Shown one piece after another: positions 26,605-35,064 of a stretch of DNA of 64,000 nucleotides. Numbering within the stretch: position 1 is the stretch's first letter; each line of letters starts with the position of its first letter. Where the stretch lies: NCBI RefSeq assembly GCF_018502625.1, contig NZ_CP075566.1:377001-441000 (forward strand), written 5' to 3'. The notes beneath the pieces were generated by a model. That model saw only the letters and a program-made list of their open reading frames with translations. It had not been told where the DNA came from and searched no databases. Source of the stretch: Pseudomonas hormoni (lineage in GTDB: Bacteria; Pseudomonadota; Gammaproteobacteria; Pseudomonadales; Pseudomonadaceae). A program made the position numbers and the translations under genes.

Positions 26605-27743
26605 GGCTCTACCTTTCGTGTCGGGTCGGCTGGTTTGTTTTGAGTTCCAGTTTCGTGGTTGAACTCGCCGAGATGCTTGCCGCGTTTATTGTATTTCTCC
26701 ACCGCACCATGCTGGAAATCCCATTCGTAAATCGTGCCATCCCGACTTTTCCAGCGTGGACGCAAACCGCCGCCACCCTTGATGGGGGTTTTTGACTTGG
26801 CCCATTTGGCGTCTGAGAATGCTGGCAAGAAATCAGGTTTAGGGTAGTAGCTGGATCCGAGCACGCTCAGCGATATGTAGATCGGCTGAATTCCGGAATT
26901 AGGGAACCAGATAATCGCGTCCTGGTAGTCCGGAGGGTGCACCGGGTTTACGAGGATCTGGTGCGCCTGCTCGGTCGGCGGGAATACCCAGATCCCGGGT
27001 TTTAGCGAAATACCCTCAAGCGCTGGTATTCCCAACACTTCGTTGGGGTCTGTTGCCGGAGTCCAGATGATCTTGAAACCATCCCCCAAGTCGGCCACCA
27101 GTTGATCGCCGAGAGGTTCTGCCGCAATCACTGGCACTCTCTGCCATTCGGTCTTGTTGCCGGTATAAAACCCGTAGACGTTCAACGCGCCGTCAGGCAG
27201 ATGTTTCACATTGAACCGGACTCGCGTATTGCCTTGGCTTAATTGGGCATATTGCTCGGACGTGTAGAAGGCACTATCTGCCGACGTGGTGTCCGGCATG
27301 AGCACGCCGACAAGAACTCTCACATTGGGCGGCGCGATAGCCGCCAAGCTGCCACCCAGACGACTGGTCAGTGCATTGGCAGTGCCAGAGCCACCAATCC
27401 ACTGCAGCACTATACCGGTGGTCGATAATGCGCTCCTTGTGCCTAGCACCGCATAGGCACCGTACTGCTGCAACGACTCTACTGGCACGAAACCACCGGG
27501 GCCGCGGTGATCAATCAACCCATCGGGCAGCGCGCAGGACTTGGCAAACACACAGCCTCTGGTCAGTCGTGACGGCGCTTTTTTCGGTGGGGGCGGGACC
27601 TCCGACGGGGGCTCCGGCTTAGGCTCTGGACGCTTCCTTCGCTCTTCGAGTATTTTTTGCTTTCTGCGTTGCGCTTCCTTCACTTTCGCTTTTTCGTAAC
27701 ACACCTTGCAGTGGTGACCTTGCCAATCCTTCCCTTCGGTCAT
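26601..27743 (-). CDS. S-type pyocin-domain toxin with colicin E3-type 16S rRNase domain
   Basis: 380 residues. An N-terminal HHCKVCYEKAK motif is followed by a charged coiled coil and a Pro-rich linker (residues 37-57). An S-type pyocin-like middle domain follows (about 60-300). The last 65 residues match the colicin E3/E6 ribonuclease domain: WDFQHGAVEKY gives D342, H345 and E349, aligning with the catalytic Asp, His and Glu of E3, and Arg376 in the tail ADPTRKV fits the conserved Arg. The domain cuts 16S rRNA in the decoding site. No receptor-binding or TonB-box region is present, so delivery differs from classical pyocins. ATG 27743 has AAGGG upstream. The next gene is coupled by ATGA. 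Confidence 0.87.
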   Translation of the reverse strand: MTEGKDWQGHHCKVCYEKAKVKEAQRRKQKILEERRKRPEPKPEPPSEVPPPPKKAPSRLTRGCVFAKSCALPDGLIDHRGPGGFVPVESLQQYGAYAVLGTRSALSTTGIVLQWIGGSGTANALTSRLGGSLAAIAPPNVRVLVGVLMPDTTSADSAFYTSEQYAQLSQGNTRVRFNVKHLPDGALNVYGFYTGNKTEWQRVPVIAAEPLGDQLVADLGDGFKIIWTPATDPNEVLGIPALEGISLKPGIWVFPPTEQAHQILVNPVHPPDYQDAIIWFPNSGIQPIYISLSVLGSSYYPKPDFLPAFSDAKWAKSKTPIKGGGGLRPRWKSRDGTIYEWDFQHGAVEKYNKRGKHLGEFNHETGTQNKPADPTRKVEP

Positions 27744-27910
27744 GTCTGAATGTCCCTTCAGTGCACCAGGACCTGGGATCTTGCGGGCGGGTGAGCGCAG
27801 CCATCAACGCCGAAACCGTTACAGCATTTATCTATGTTGGCGAACGAAATAAGGAGCAAGCCTGCTCAGCGCCACTAACCCAAAACGCCGAACCTAAACA
27901 AAACCCCTCG

Positions 27911-27995
27911 TAGGAGCGAGCTTGCTCGCGAAAAACGCAAGCCCGCCACGGTATCCGCTGGATGGCCGCAATCTTCGCGAGCAAGCTCGCTCCTA
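27911..27995. repeat. REP doublet in the 305-bp gap before the toxin gene
   Basis: TAGGAGCGAGCTTGCTCGCGAA (27911-27932) is perfectly inverted at 27974-27995. The rest of 27744-28048 holds no gene; it is the upstream region of the toxin and the downstream end of the DUF3077 gene. Confidence 0.9.
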
Positions 27996-28048
27996 CCAAA
28001 TGCACTACATAGCTTCAAACACCAGACAAGGCCCGGCCCTTTTGGTCG

Positions 28049-28360
28049 TTACCCCTCAGCCATCCCCTCCGCCCGCTTATTCGCCAACTCATTATCCCGA
28101 TCCCGCGTCACCGCCTTCGCCACGTCATCCACCACCGCCTTACTCATCGCCGTCAAATAATGCGCAGCCCAGGCGTGGTAGTCCGTGTCCTTGGCATAAG
28201 CCGCATCCTTGGTCAGTGCCTTGGCGAGAAACAGGAAATCAGAAGCCATGGCCAACGCATCGCCGACGGGCACGTTGCGGGTGACATGGAACAGCGCTTG
28301 ATCGCCGCAGTAGATGGCGGGGGTTAGGCCGATGGTTTTGAGTTCGGGTTGATGGGTCAT
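28049..28360 (-). CDS. DUF3077 domain protein
   Basis: 103 residues. The segment CGDQALFHVTRNVPVGDALAMASDFLFLAKALTKDAA and the later HAWAAHYLTAMSKAVVDDV are the hallmark of DUF3077, a small helical Pseudomonas family of unknown role. ATG 28360 with GGAGGTGGCCA upstream is clearly the start; the longer frame to 28435 is not needed. The ATG overlaps the stop of a 34-codon leader ORF, so expression is probably coupled to leader translation. Confidence 0.85.
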   Translation of the reverse strand: MTHQPELKTIGLTPAIYCGDQALFHVTRNVPVGDALAMASDFLFLAKALTKDAAYAKDTDYHAWAAHYLTAMSKAVVDDVAKAVTRDRDNELANKRAEGMAEG

Positions 28361-28461
28361 TGGCCACCTCCGATGAGGGAGAGGCGGAGGGGGAGGGTGG
28401 TACGCGATTGGGAATTGCGTAGAGGGAAAAGCCAAATTTTGTACGGATTAATACTGCGCAT
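28357..28461 (-). CDS. 34-residue leader ORF translationally coupled to DUF3077
   Basis: ATG 28461 is preceded by AAGGAG at a 7-nt spacing, one of the best ribosome-binding sites in the region. The frame encodes MRSINPYKIWLFPLRN..., rich in Arg, Ser and Leu. It ends with a TGA that overlaps the DUF3077 ATG (CAATGA). The position suggests a regulatory leader peptide or coupling device rather than a stable protein, though it may be a genuine small protein. Confidence 0.55.
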   Translation of the reverse strand: MRSINPYKIWLFPLRNSQSRTTLPLRLSLIGGGQ

Positions 28462-28491
28462 TATCAGACTCCTTGATATGTGAAGCTGCCG

Positions 28492-28696
28492 CATTCGTTT
28501 CCACACGAATGGGTGACAGCTGTGCGCAGGGTGGAAAACCGGGAATCAAGGAAACCGGCACGCCCGAAGACGTCCCACGCACAGCCGCCATAACTCACGC
28601 CGCAGGCATAAAAAAAGCGCCGGCAGACGTGATGGGGGCGCTGTTGCGCCTTGAATTGCACGGGTTTCCACACCCGGTCGCTGAATTGGCAGCGAC
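28492..28696 (-). ncRNA. Candidate structured RNA (possibly C4-antisense-like) upstream of the DUF3077 operon
   Basis: Two hairpins, CATTCGT/ACGAATG (28492-28511) and CGGGT/ACCCG (28661-28676), carry the same six-base loop TTCCAC (GTGGAA on the minus strand). A third, GTCGCTG/CAGCGAC with loop AATTGG, abuts at 28677-28696. A minus-strand terminator lies between them. The layout recalls phage C4 antisense RNA regions, but that is from memory and unverified. A minus-strand frame through the region (28464-28673) may be incidental. Confidence 0.4.
28608..28642 (-). terminator. Rho-independent terminator/attenuator on the minus strand
   Basis: AGCGCC (28616-28621) pairs with GGCGCT (28637-28642). 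On the minus strand the stem is followed by TTTTTTT. It lies inside the structured region, upstream of the leader ORF, so it could release a short RNA or control read-through into DUF3077. Confidence 0.6.
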
Positions 28697-28994
28697 GGTG
28701 GGAGGTTATCGTGGAGGACTCCTTCCTGCAACCTTCGAAATCGCTTGGTAATAATCTGGTCGATCACCTTCCAGACTTGGTTGATAAAGGTGCAGTGGCG
28801 TGCCGCACTTCCATCATGAAACACACTTAAACAAAGTGGCGCCATCCGTCTGGGGTTACATTTTTGCGCTTCGGGTCCTTGCGGGTTTACCTCATAATCC
28901 CGCGCTTCCACCGGTCTGATCATGTCGGTGGCTCTGCTTCTCTACTAATCTGTAGCCGCTGCTACCAGATTTTTAATAGCCAAGGAGAAAGGCA

Positions 28995-29090
28995 ATGCCA
29001 GACAACTGGAACCAGCATGAATCGGATGCATCTGCAAAGGATGCGCTCGAACGTTTACTGGCCTTGTCTGAATTGCCTGCGACCCTATGA
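28995..29090 (+). CDS. 31-residue small ORF at the head of the HTH-ImmA/IrrE-PIN operon
   Basis: ATG 28995 follows AAGGAGAAAGGCA. The frame encodes MPDNWNQHESDASAKDAL... ending ALSELPATL and stops with a TGA that overlaps the next ATG (CTATGAGC). The strong ribosome-binding site and stop-start overlap indicate real translation. It may be a coupling leader or a tiny third component of the system. No homology is recognised. Confidence 0.6.
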   Translation: MPDNWNQHESDASAKDALERLLALSELPATL

Positions 29091-30223
29091 GCCAAGCCGC
29101 CTTAGTCAATCCAAGCCTGCTCACATGGTCTCGTGAGCGCGCCGGTCTCTCCACTGAGCAGGTTGCTAAAAAGCTGCCGGTGAAACGTGATCGAGTACAG
29201 GAATGGGAGGCCGGTGAGACCAAGCCAACATTTCTTCAGGCTCAAAAATGGGCGAGTCTCGCTCACATTCCTTTTGGCTTCCTCTTTCTTCAGCAGCCTC
29301 CCGTTGAACAACTGCCTTTACCTGATCTTCGGACCGTCGGTGGGATTGCGCCTCAACGTCCCAGCCTGGAATTGTTGGACACTGTCAGGGACTCCATACG
29401 CAAGCAGGATTGGTACCTGGAGTATCTGCAAAACCAAGAGCATCAGCCGTTGGCATTTGTCGGTCGCTTCAATAGCCGATCTCAAGTCGCCGAGGTCGTG
29501 GACGACATCCGTCGGACCCTCGGAGTGAACCCCGACGCTGCTCGATTGGATTACGACAAATACAGCCGTGTCTTGATCGAGGCCGCAGAAGCAGCGGGCA
29601 TTCTGGTAATGCGCAGCGGCATTGCGCTAGGAAATACCCATCGCAAACTTGAGGTCAGCGAGTTTCGGGGTTTCGCCATCAGTAATGCCTACGCGCCCGT
29701 GGTATTCGTCAACAGTTCCGACGCCCCCACCGCCCGGTTGTTCACTTTGCTCCATGAACTAGCCCATATCTGGATTGGTAGCAGCGGAGTGTCTGACGGA
29801 AACTCCGCCAACGGTCGAGACGAGGAACGTTTCTGCAATGCAGTTGCAGGCGAATTTCTGGCTCCCGAAGCCCAATTCCGCGCCCTGTGGAACATAGATA
29901 TTAACTGGGAAGAAAACCTGGCTCCGCTGGCCACTCGGTTTCACATCAGTAAATTGGCGATCGGTCGCCGCGCATTGGATCTTGGATATATAAACCAGGC
30001 CCAATACAGCGTTTACTATCGAATGATCCTGAAGGCTTTTCAGGATAAAGAAGGTGGAGCGGGTGACTATTACCGTAACGCCACCGCGAAAAACAGTCCT
30101 CGCCTAAGCAAGGCGGTGCTGACTGAAGCAATGAGTGGCCGGATGCTGCTGCGCGATGCGGGACATTTGCTCGGCGTACAACCTGCCAAATTAAGGACTC
30201 TCGCGAGCAAGATCACGGAATGA
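29087..30223 (+). CDS. XRE-HTH fused to ImmA/IrrE metallopeptidase (antitoxin/regulator)
   Basis: 378 residues. An XRE-type helix-turn-helix occupies residues 8-60 (SRERAGLSTEQVAKKLPVKRDRVQEWEAG). A COG2856-type ImmA/IrrE peptidase domain follows, with the zinc motif HELAH at 223-227 in LFTLLHELAHIWIG and a downstream Glu region DEERFCNAVAGEFLAP. In known pairs this architecture is the antitoxin or a protease-regulated repressor next to a PIN toxin. Both ends are coupled: ATG 29087 overlaps the small ORF, and its stop overlaps the PIN gene start. Confidence 0.92.
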   Translation: MSQAALVNPSLLTWSRERAGLSTEQVAKKLPVKRDRVQEWEAGETKPTFLQAQKWASLAHIPFGFLFLQQPPVEQLPLPDLRTVGGIAPQRPSLELLDTVRDSIRKQDWYLEYLQNQEHQPLAFVGRFNSRSQVAEVVDDIRRTLGVNPDAARLDYDKYSRVLIEAAEAAGILVMRSGIALGNTHRKLEVSEFRGFAISNAYAPVVFVNSSDAPTARLFTLLHELAHIWIGSSGVSDGNSANGRDEERFCNAVAGEFLAPEAQFRALWNIDINWEENLAPLATRFHISKLAIGRRALDLGYINQAQYSVYYRMILKAFQDKEGGAGDYYRNATAKNSPRLSKAVLTEAMSGRMLLRDAGHLLGVQPAKLRTLASKITE

Positions 30224-30717
30224 ATCATTTGATCGACGCTAACACGCTGATCGAAGCAAATAACCGTTACTACGGGATGGCTATCTGTCCTGGATTTTGG
30301 CAATGGTTATTGCTGAAAAATGAAGCGTTGGCTTTATCCAGCATCGCCCCTGTAATGGATGAGCTAACAAAAGGGCATGACGATCTGGCGGGTTGGGCGA
30401 AGGATAATTCTGATTTCTTTCACTCCACCACCGATCAGGATACTCAACAGGCATTCATGCAGGTTGCGGGACTTGTGGCTGATCAATCGCATAAGATGAA
30501 AGTAGGCGCCATGGAAGAGTTTTTGGCAGGGGCTGACCCTTGGTTAATTGCAAAAGCAATGACTACAGGGGCTACAGTCGTTACTCATGAAGTACTAAAT
30601 CTTGATGCTAAACGAAAATTCATTATTCCCAATATTTGTCAGAAACTTGATGTTCCTTTTTTGAATACGTTTGAGTTGTTGCATAGGCTTGAAGCCAGGT
30701 TTGTGTTGCCTGCTTGA
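30220..30717 (+). CDS. DUF4411 family PIN-like toxin
   Basis: 165 residues, the usual size. Acidic residues fit a PIN nuclease centre: D6 (LIDANTLIEAN), the Glu in VMDELTKG, and Asp in ADPWLIAKA. PIN toxins cleave RNA using Mg2+. ATG 30220 overlaps the HTH-ImmA/IrrE stop as ATGA. The pair matches a recurrent toxin-antitoxin-like association of COG2856 proteins with DUF4411. Composition becomes AT-richer toward its 3' end, where the low-GC part of the island begins. Confidence 0.88.
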   Translation: MNHLIDANTLIEANNRYYGMAICPGFWQWLLLKNEALALSSIAPVMDELTKGHDDLAGWAKDNSDFFHSTTDQDTQQAFMQVAGLVADQSHKMKVGAMEEFLAGADPWLIAKAMTTGATVVTHEVLNLDAKRKFIIPNICQKLDVPFLNTFELLHRLEARFVLPA

Positions 30718-30771
30718 AAAAAAAGACTTGCTAAATCGTATAGGCTTGGAATGTTTGACAGGGTGAAGGAG

Positions 30772-30791
30772 ATAAATCTGTACCCTTTTCC
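30772..30791 (+). repeat. Interspersed repeat, degenerate copy (ATAAATCTGT-CCC type)
   Basis: ATAAATCTGTACCCTTTTCC resembles, with one substitution, the AATAAATCTGTCCCCTTT repeat found at 32,624 and, inverted, at 36,358. It lies just beyond the 3' end of the DUF262 gene. Confidence 0.55.
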
Positions 30792-30871
30792 TAGTCCCCT
30801 TTTTCTTAAAATCTTTTCAGGAAGGCTATGCCCGCTTTTTATATCTGCAAGCATCAGCCTTCTCAATATAG

Positions 30872-32536
30872 TTAGAGTTCTGGGTTTAGGGCCTCATTGA
30901 GAGCCGCAGCAATCGCGGTAGAGCGTTTATCTATGAACTTCTCATAATCATCATCAAGAACGCCATAGCTTTTTGGGGTTCCAATGAAGTGCGACTTCAA
31001 GGTGGAAGATAGTTTTGAATTGGATCCTTCGAATTCTCCTACGTAGAGGCTTGGAGCCTTTGCGCGAATCTTGTTGTTTGAAGCCGAATCAATCAGTGTG
31101 ATATTGGCAATTAAATTTGGTTCGCTGTCTTTGAAATGTTTATTAACGTAAGCCTTGGGAAAGAAGTGATGGTAGTTTCTGCTAGACGCAATTTTCAGGT
31201 TTGAGTTATCCAATATTACGTCGCTGTCATCGTCAAGATTTCTTGGCTTCTGAGAAGCGAGCAAACAAAGTATGGTTTTGATGTACGAATTGCCGGCAGA
31301 AAACCAAGTTTCAGCGATATCTTCTGCAGATACTGTAAGCTCATCCGATGGATATTTAGGTTTGCGCTCCTTTAATATTAGACCGATTTTTTTTAGGTCT
31401 TCCGCAATCTTTGTCTCCGTAGAGCCGCTATAGCGCCAGTTTAAACCGACCCAGTAGAAGAATTGCTTTAATAATTTCGACTGAGATTCAGTAGGGCGTT
31501 TATTGTCATTCTTGAAAAAGAAATAGGTGAGTGGCACTAACAAAGAAGAGTACGGTAGAAGCTGGGATACAGGAACGTGCAGTTTGGTTCTGATGAAATC
31601 GACTGCTGAGAACATTGATGAAACCATTGGGTCCCAATTCATAATGAATTTCTCGCGTCCAATCTTTAAAATGTCTTTCGCTCGAATACTTCCGACTGCT
31701 ATGGCGGCGACAGCCTGAAGCACCGCAGCTGCGGGAATCGTTTCAAATTTCGCCTTGGCTAAACTCTTTGCTACCTCATCGCTACCATAGACCAGTTCTT
31801 CATACTTTAAAGCAAGGTCAAAACCCCTAGCTTCATCGTAGGTCATAGCTACCATGATTTCAAATAACGTCAGCGGCTTCCCGCCTGTATTTATGCGAGC
31901 GAATACATCACAAGCAATTTCTATGGGATAGTCCTTGATCGTAATGGTCGCAAAGTCATATGTTGTTAAATTCGTTTTGTACTCTTGAAATTTCTTGGCC
32001 TTTTCTTTGCCGATGTCTTCAATAAAATCCAAAGCATCCGAAGTCAAAAGGTCATGTACTGATACATAAGTATTCTGATCTTCTTGCTGGCTCGTTACAA
32101 TCTGTTCATCAGTCAGCGGGTCATAGTCGAGATTGACAAAAATATCCTTGTAGTCAATTTCTTTCTTGTCTTTGGTTATGCGAATGCCTTTTCGAATGGC
32201 ATATAGGGATGTGATACGTTGCTGACCGTCAAGTATGTATTGTGCGTAGTCGCCTTTAGGTGTATCTGGTAGTTTATGATTACCAATATCCTTCACGGAT
32301 CGCAGAGTTTCCTTGGTCTTCCATAAAATGAATGTCCCGATAGGATATCCTTTGAGAATGCTGTCTATTAATTTAGCACTTTGCTCTTTGTCCCAGACAA
32401 ATTCGCGTTGGAACATCGGTAGCTTAATTTGGCCTGAATCAATTTCTAGAAAAAGGGCTTCATACTTTTTGACTGCGTTCTCAGGTCGTAAAAGAAATTG
32501 AGTCTCTACTTGCGTTGCTTTATTTTTTACTGCCAC
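30872..32536 (-). CDS. GmrSD-like DUF262 protein (type IV restriction-like)
   Basis: 554 residues. The N-terminal DUF262 (GmrS/ParB-like) domain has QREFVWDKEQSAKLIDSIL and the nucleotide-site motif ILDGQQRITSLYA (DGQQR at 103-107). A C-terminal GmrD/DUF1524-like HNH region includes NYHHFFPKAYVNKHF (His456-457) and NLIANITLID. GmrSD cuts DNA with glucosylated hydroxymethylcytosine, using nucleotides; related single-chain proteins act in phage defence. Start is GTG 32536 with AAGGA 7 nt upstream. GC is far below the flanks. It lies 132 bp downstream of the ABC-3C operon, same strand, separated by an interspersed repeat, so it may be a separate module. Confidence 0.87.
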   Translation of the reverse strand: MAVKNKATQVETQFLLRPENAVKKYEALFLEIDSGQIKLPMFQREFVWDKEQSAKLIDSILKGYPIGTFILWKTKETLRSVKDIGNHKLPDTPKGDYAQYILDGQQRITSLYAIRKGIRITKDKKEIDYKDIFVNLDYDPLTDEQIVTSQQEDQNTYVSVHDLLTSDALDFIEDIGKEKAKKFQEYKTNLTTYDFATITIKDYPIEIACDVFARINTGGKPLTLFEIMVAMTYDEARGFDLALKYEELVYGSDEVAKSLAKAKFETIPAAAVLQAVAAIAVGSIRAKDILKIGREKFIMNWDPMVSSMFSAVDFIRTKLHVPVSQLLPYSSLLVPLTYFFFKNDNKRPTESQSKLLKQFFYWVGLNWRYSGSTETKIAEDLKKIGLILKERKPKYPSDELTVSAEDIAETWFSAGNSYIKTILCLLASQKPRNLDDDSDVILDNSNLKIASSRNYHHFFPKAYVNKHFKDSEPNLIANITLIDSASNNKIRAKAPSLYVGEFEGSNSKLSSTLKSHFIGTPKSYGVLDDDYEKFIDKRSTAIAAALNEALNPEL

Positions 32537-32623
32537 GGGTATTTCCTTATAGAATTTCTTCTACAGTTAACAGCGATTAAAGAGTTTGAGGAAGAAGGGG
32601 CAAATTTGTTTCTGACTGAGAGA

Positions 32624-32639
32624 AATGAATCTGTCCCCT
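32624..32639 (+). repeat. Interspersed repeat between the DUF262 gene and the ABC-3C operon
   Basis: AATGAATCTGTCCCCT, followed a few bases on by CCTTCT. The reverse complement of the copy at 36358-36373 (AATAAATCTGTCCCCT, also followed by CCTTCT) matches with one difference. Confidence 0.65.
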
Positions 32640-32668
32640 GCGCCCTTCTGCTCAACACCTTTATTTTG

Positions 32669-34597
32669 TTAGATTAGTTTTTCTCCGTTTTTTTTCCAGC
32701 GTGCCCGTACGTAATCTTTGAATTCAGGCTCATCTGCGTGTTCTAACACGATTACTTGCGGAAGAAATCCGCTATCTTTTTGGATCGACGCCAAAGAGTT
32801 TAATATTACGCGGAAGATGTTGATAACTTGTTGGATGTTTTCATCAAGCTCCGCGTCTGTCTTTTCTTCATCTTGGCCGTATCGAGTTGGAAAATATACT
32901 TGACTAGGCTGGTCAATGATTAGAAAGGCGGGTATCGATGAGTTTTTTTCTGCGCAGTTTAAGTGTAAAAGAGAAAGAAATAATGATAGGTGACATGCCA
33001 GCCAGTTCGCGCCGCTACCCATTTCTGAAAGATGGATTTTCTCTTTGTCCATGAAGTTGTAATAAAAGACGAAGTCGTTAAGTGTGAAGCGTAAAACTCC
33101 AGGTTTTAACTCTTCTTCAAAATCTAAGCTGTTGCATATTGTTGTCATCGTCTCGGAGAGAAATGCCTCCGCTTTTGATATTTTTGCTTTAAGGTCAAAC
33201 CCTGACAGCTTAGACGTCAGCCAAGATATTCGCTCTACTAATGCATCTCTATCTTTAGATAGAGGACTGTCCTTCGCGAGAGAAAATAAATAGTTTATAT
33301 TTGATTGTGTGACGCCTTTTGCAAATATAGCTTGGTCGCGAAGCGAGTTGGTTTTTTTAAGCTCTTTGTTTTGAGATTCAATAAAGGTCATTTCGGATGA
33401 GATTTTTCCTATTTTTCTTTTTAGATCGTTTCTCTCTTTTCGGAGTATTTCAATTTGTTGGGAGTTGTCCTCAGTATAAGTACTTATTTTTACGAGTTCG
33501 CGCTGTAGGTTTTCTCTCGAAACCTTCAAGGTTTCCATTTTTTCTAAAGTTTTCGGCGCTGGGTTTAAACAAATTGGACACGCTAAGTTTTCTGTGCTTG
33601 ATACACTGCCAGCGGCAGATAGGAAGTTTAGTTGTATTGTGTGGTCATAGGAGAGTCCCGAATTTTTCTCTAAGGCAGTAATTAAGTCTTGCGTTGAATC
33701 TAGCTTCTCTTTGAGTTCTTGCCGTTCAGCTTCTTTTTCTTTATGTTTGATATTTAGATTTATTTCGCTGTTGCTACTGTTTTTGAAGTCAGGAAGGTTA
33801 TTGGCTATTTTTTTTAATTCAGCTAGTGGAAGCCCTTTTTGCAGTTCTAGCCCAATGGTGCTGAAGTAGTTAGTTAGTAATGTTTCTAGACGGTCTGTAA
33901 AATCGGCCTTTCCAAGCTCTAGGCTTTTTTGTTGTTTATCAAAAATTTTTAGTTCTTTCTGTTTTTGCTCAAGTTCTCTTGAGTATAGAAAATATTCGCT
34001 GTGTTCCCAGCCTATGATTACTGGGTAATCGTCAATAGTTTTTTTGCGTTTGTAAAAGTCATCAAATCGATAAAATACGCTGTGTTTGTTTGCTATTAGA
34101 TTTTGATGTTGAAATAAAAATGGAACGAAACTCCTGAGAGATGCCTTTCCTGCATTAACCCGATCTTCCTCTTCGTTCATCCGGGTGTCAGAGACGGAGA
34201 GCCCCAAGTGCTTTTCAACCTCCAGCTGAACATCCTTTAATGTCCTTGCAGTCAAACTGTCGAAAAAAGTAATATCGATACTTTTAGGGATGCTTTCGTT
34301 AGTTTCAATTCTTAGGAAGGCTTTACCTCCATTTCCTGTTCGTGACGATGGTCTTGCAATTATTAAGTATTTGTCATTCGTTTTTAGAATGATGGAGTAA
34401 AGTATAGAAAAATTTTCAACGACACCCTTAGGTATTGTTGAGCGGCTTGAAAATAGGCAGTAATCTACAATTTCCAGAAGTGCGCTTTTTCCTGTTTTGG
34501 AATCTCCCGTTATTATATTAAGTCCGTCAGTAAAGGATACTTCCCTTTTTTCGTTGTTTTCCCCGAAAACTAATATCCTGTCGAGTATTGCTTTCAT
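32669..34597 (-). CDS. ABC-3C defence ATPase, DUF3732-type SMC/Rad50-like
   Basis: 642 residues. Walker A ITGDSKTGKSALL (G31-S38) is followed by long coiled-coil arms (about 200-310 and 350-420) separated by a CPIC Cys pair at 340-343 like a Rad50 zinc hook. Then come an ABC signature-like LSEMGSGANWLA (523-534) and Walker B FLIIDQPS (558-565). This is the SMC-like ABC ATPase layout with the DUF3732 C-terminal half known from ABC three-component conflict systems. It would sense or track invading nucleic acid and license the effector (inference from the family). ATG 34597 overlaps the stop of the middle component (ATGA). The gene is very AT-rich. Confidence 0.86.
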   Translation of the reverse strand: MKAILDRILVFGENNEKREVSFTDGLNIITGDSKTGKSALLEIVDYCLFSSRSTIPKGVVENFSILYSIILKTNDKYLIIARPSSRTGNGGKAFLRIETNESIPKSIDITFFDSLTARTLKDVQLEVEKHLGLSVSDTRMNEEEDRVNAGKASLRSFVPFLFQHQNLIANKHSVFYRFDDFYKRKKTIDDYPVIIGWEHSEYFLYSRELEQKQKELKIFDKQQKSLELGKADFTDRLETLLTNYFSTIGLELQKGLPLAELKKIANNLPDFKNSSNSEINLNIKHKEKEAERQELKEKLDSTQDLITALEKNSGLSYDHTIQLNFLSAAGSVSSTENLACPICLNPAPKTLEKMETLKVSRENLQRELVKISTYTEDNSQQIEILRKERNDLKRKIGKISSEMTFIESQNKELKKTNSLRDQAIFAKGVTQSNINYLFSLAKDSPLSKDRDALVERISWLTSKLSGFDLKAKISKAEAFLSETMTTICNSLDFEEELKPGVLRFTLNDFVFYYNFMDKEKIHLSEMGSGANWLACHLSLFLSLLHLNCAEKNSSIPAFLIIDQPSQVYFPTRYGQDEEKTDAELDENIQQVINIFRVILNSLASIQKDSGFLPQVIVLEHADEPEFKDYVRARWKKNGEKLI

Positions 34598-35064
34598 GCG
34601 CTGGCTCCAATTCTCAAAAGTACTTCTCTATGGTCTTCTTTAGATAAAATGGCGCCGAGGTTATAAGCCGCTTTGCAATAAACTCTTAAAGCCTCGGGAG
34701 ATTTTTTGTAGTCTAGAGGAGTTGTAGTGGAAATAAATCCATCTTCGCTTACCGTTATTTTGTCATGGATAACTATCAAGGAGTCATTGGTGAAAGGCAA
34801 GAAGTCTGAAATTTTAATATCTATTGATATTAGTCGATTTTTTAATGTTGCATTTTTGAACAGGCTGCTGAACGTTGAGGATATTTTTTTTGTAGACAGA
34901 GCATCCCTTAATATTTGATCAAAAATCATGGGGAGGGCAATGTATATGAGCTCAATTTTTATAGTTTTTAGCTTTGAAATATGACAGCCACTTAGGAAGT
35001 GCTGTAGGAGATTTCCCGTCCAGGCTGGATTGAAAAGCAGACGTTGAATGTCATGAGAGTTCAT
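34594..35064 (-). CDS. ABC-3C middle component
   Basis: 156 residues. It has a helical N-terminal half (QRLLFNPAWTGNLLQHFLSG, IELIYIALPMIFDQILRDAL) and a later AAYNLGAILSKED helix. No catalytic motif. Size, order and 4-bp overlaps on both sides (ATGA at 35061-35064 and 34594-34597) match the middle component that in ABC-3C systems links the effector to the ATPase. The assignment rests largely on context. Confidence 0.75.
   Translation of the reverse strand: MNSHDIQRLLFNPAWTGNLLQHFLSGCHISKLKTIKIELIYIALPMIFDQILRDALSTKKISSTFSSLFKNATLKNRLISIDIKISDFLPFTNDSLIVIHDKITVSEDGFISTTTPLDYKKSPEALRVYCKAAYNLGAILSKEDHREVLLRIGASA

Noticed and set aside
28464..28673. 69-codon minus-strand frame through the structured RNA region
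   Set aside because: It contains a strong terminator with a T-tract and hairpin arms. RNA structure explains the sequence better, though translation is not excluded.
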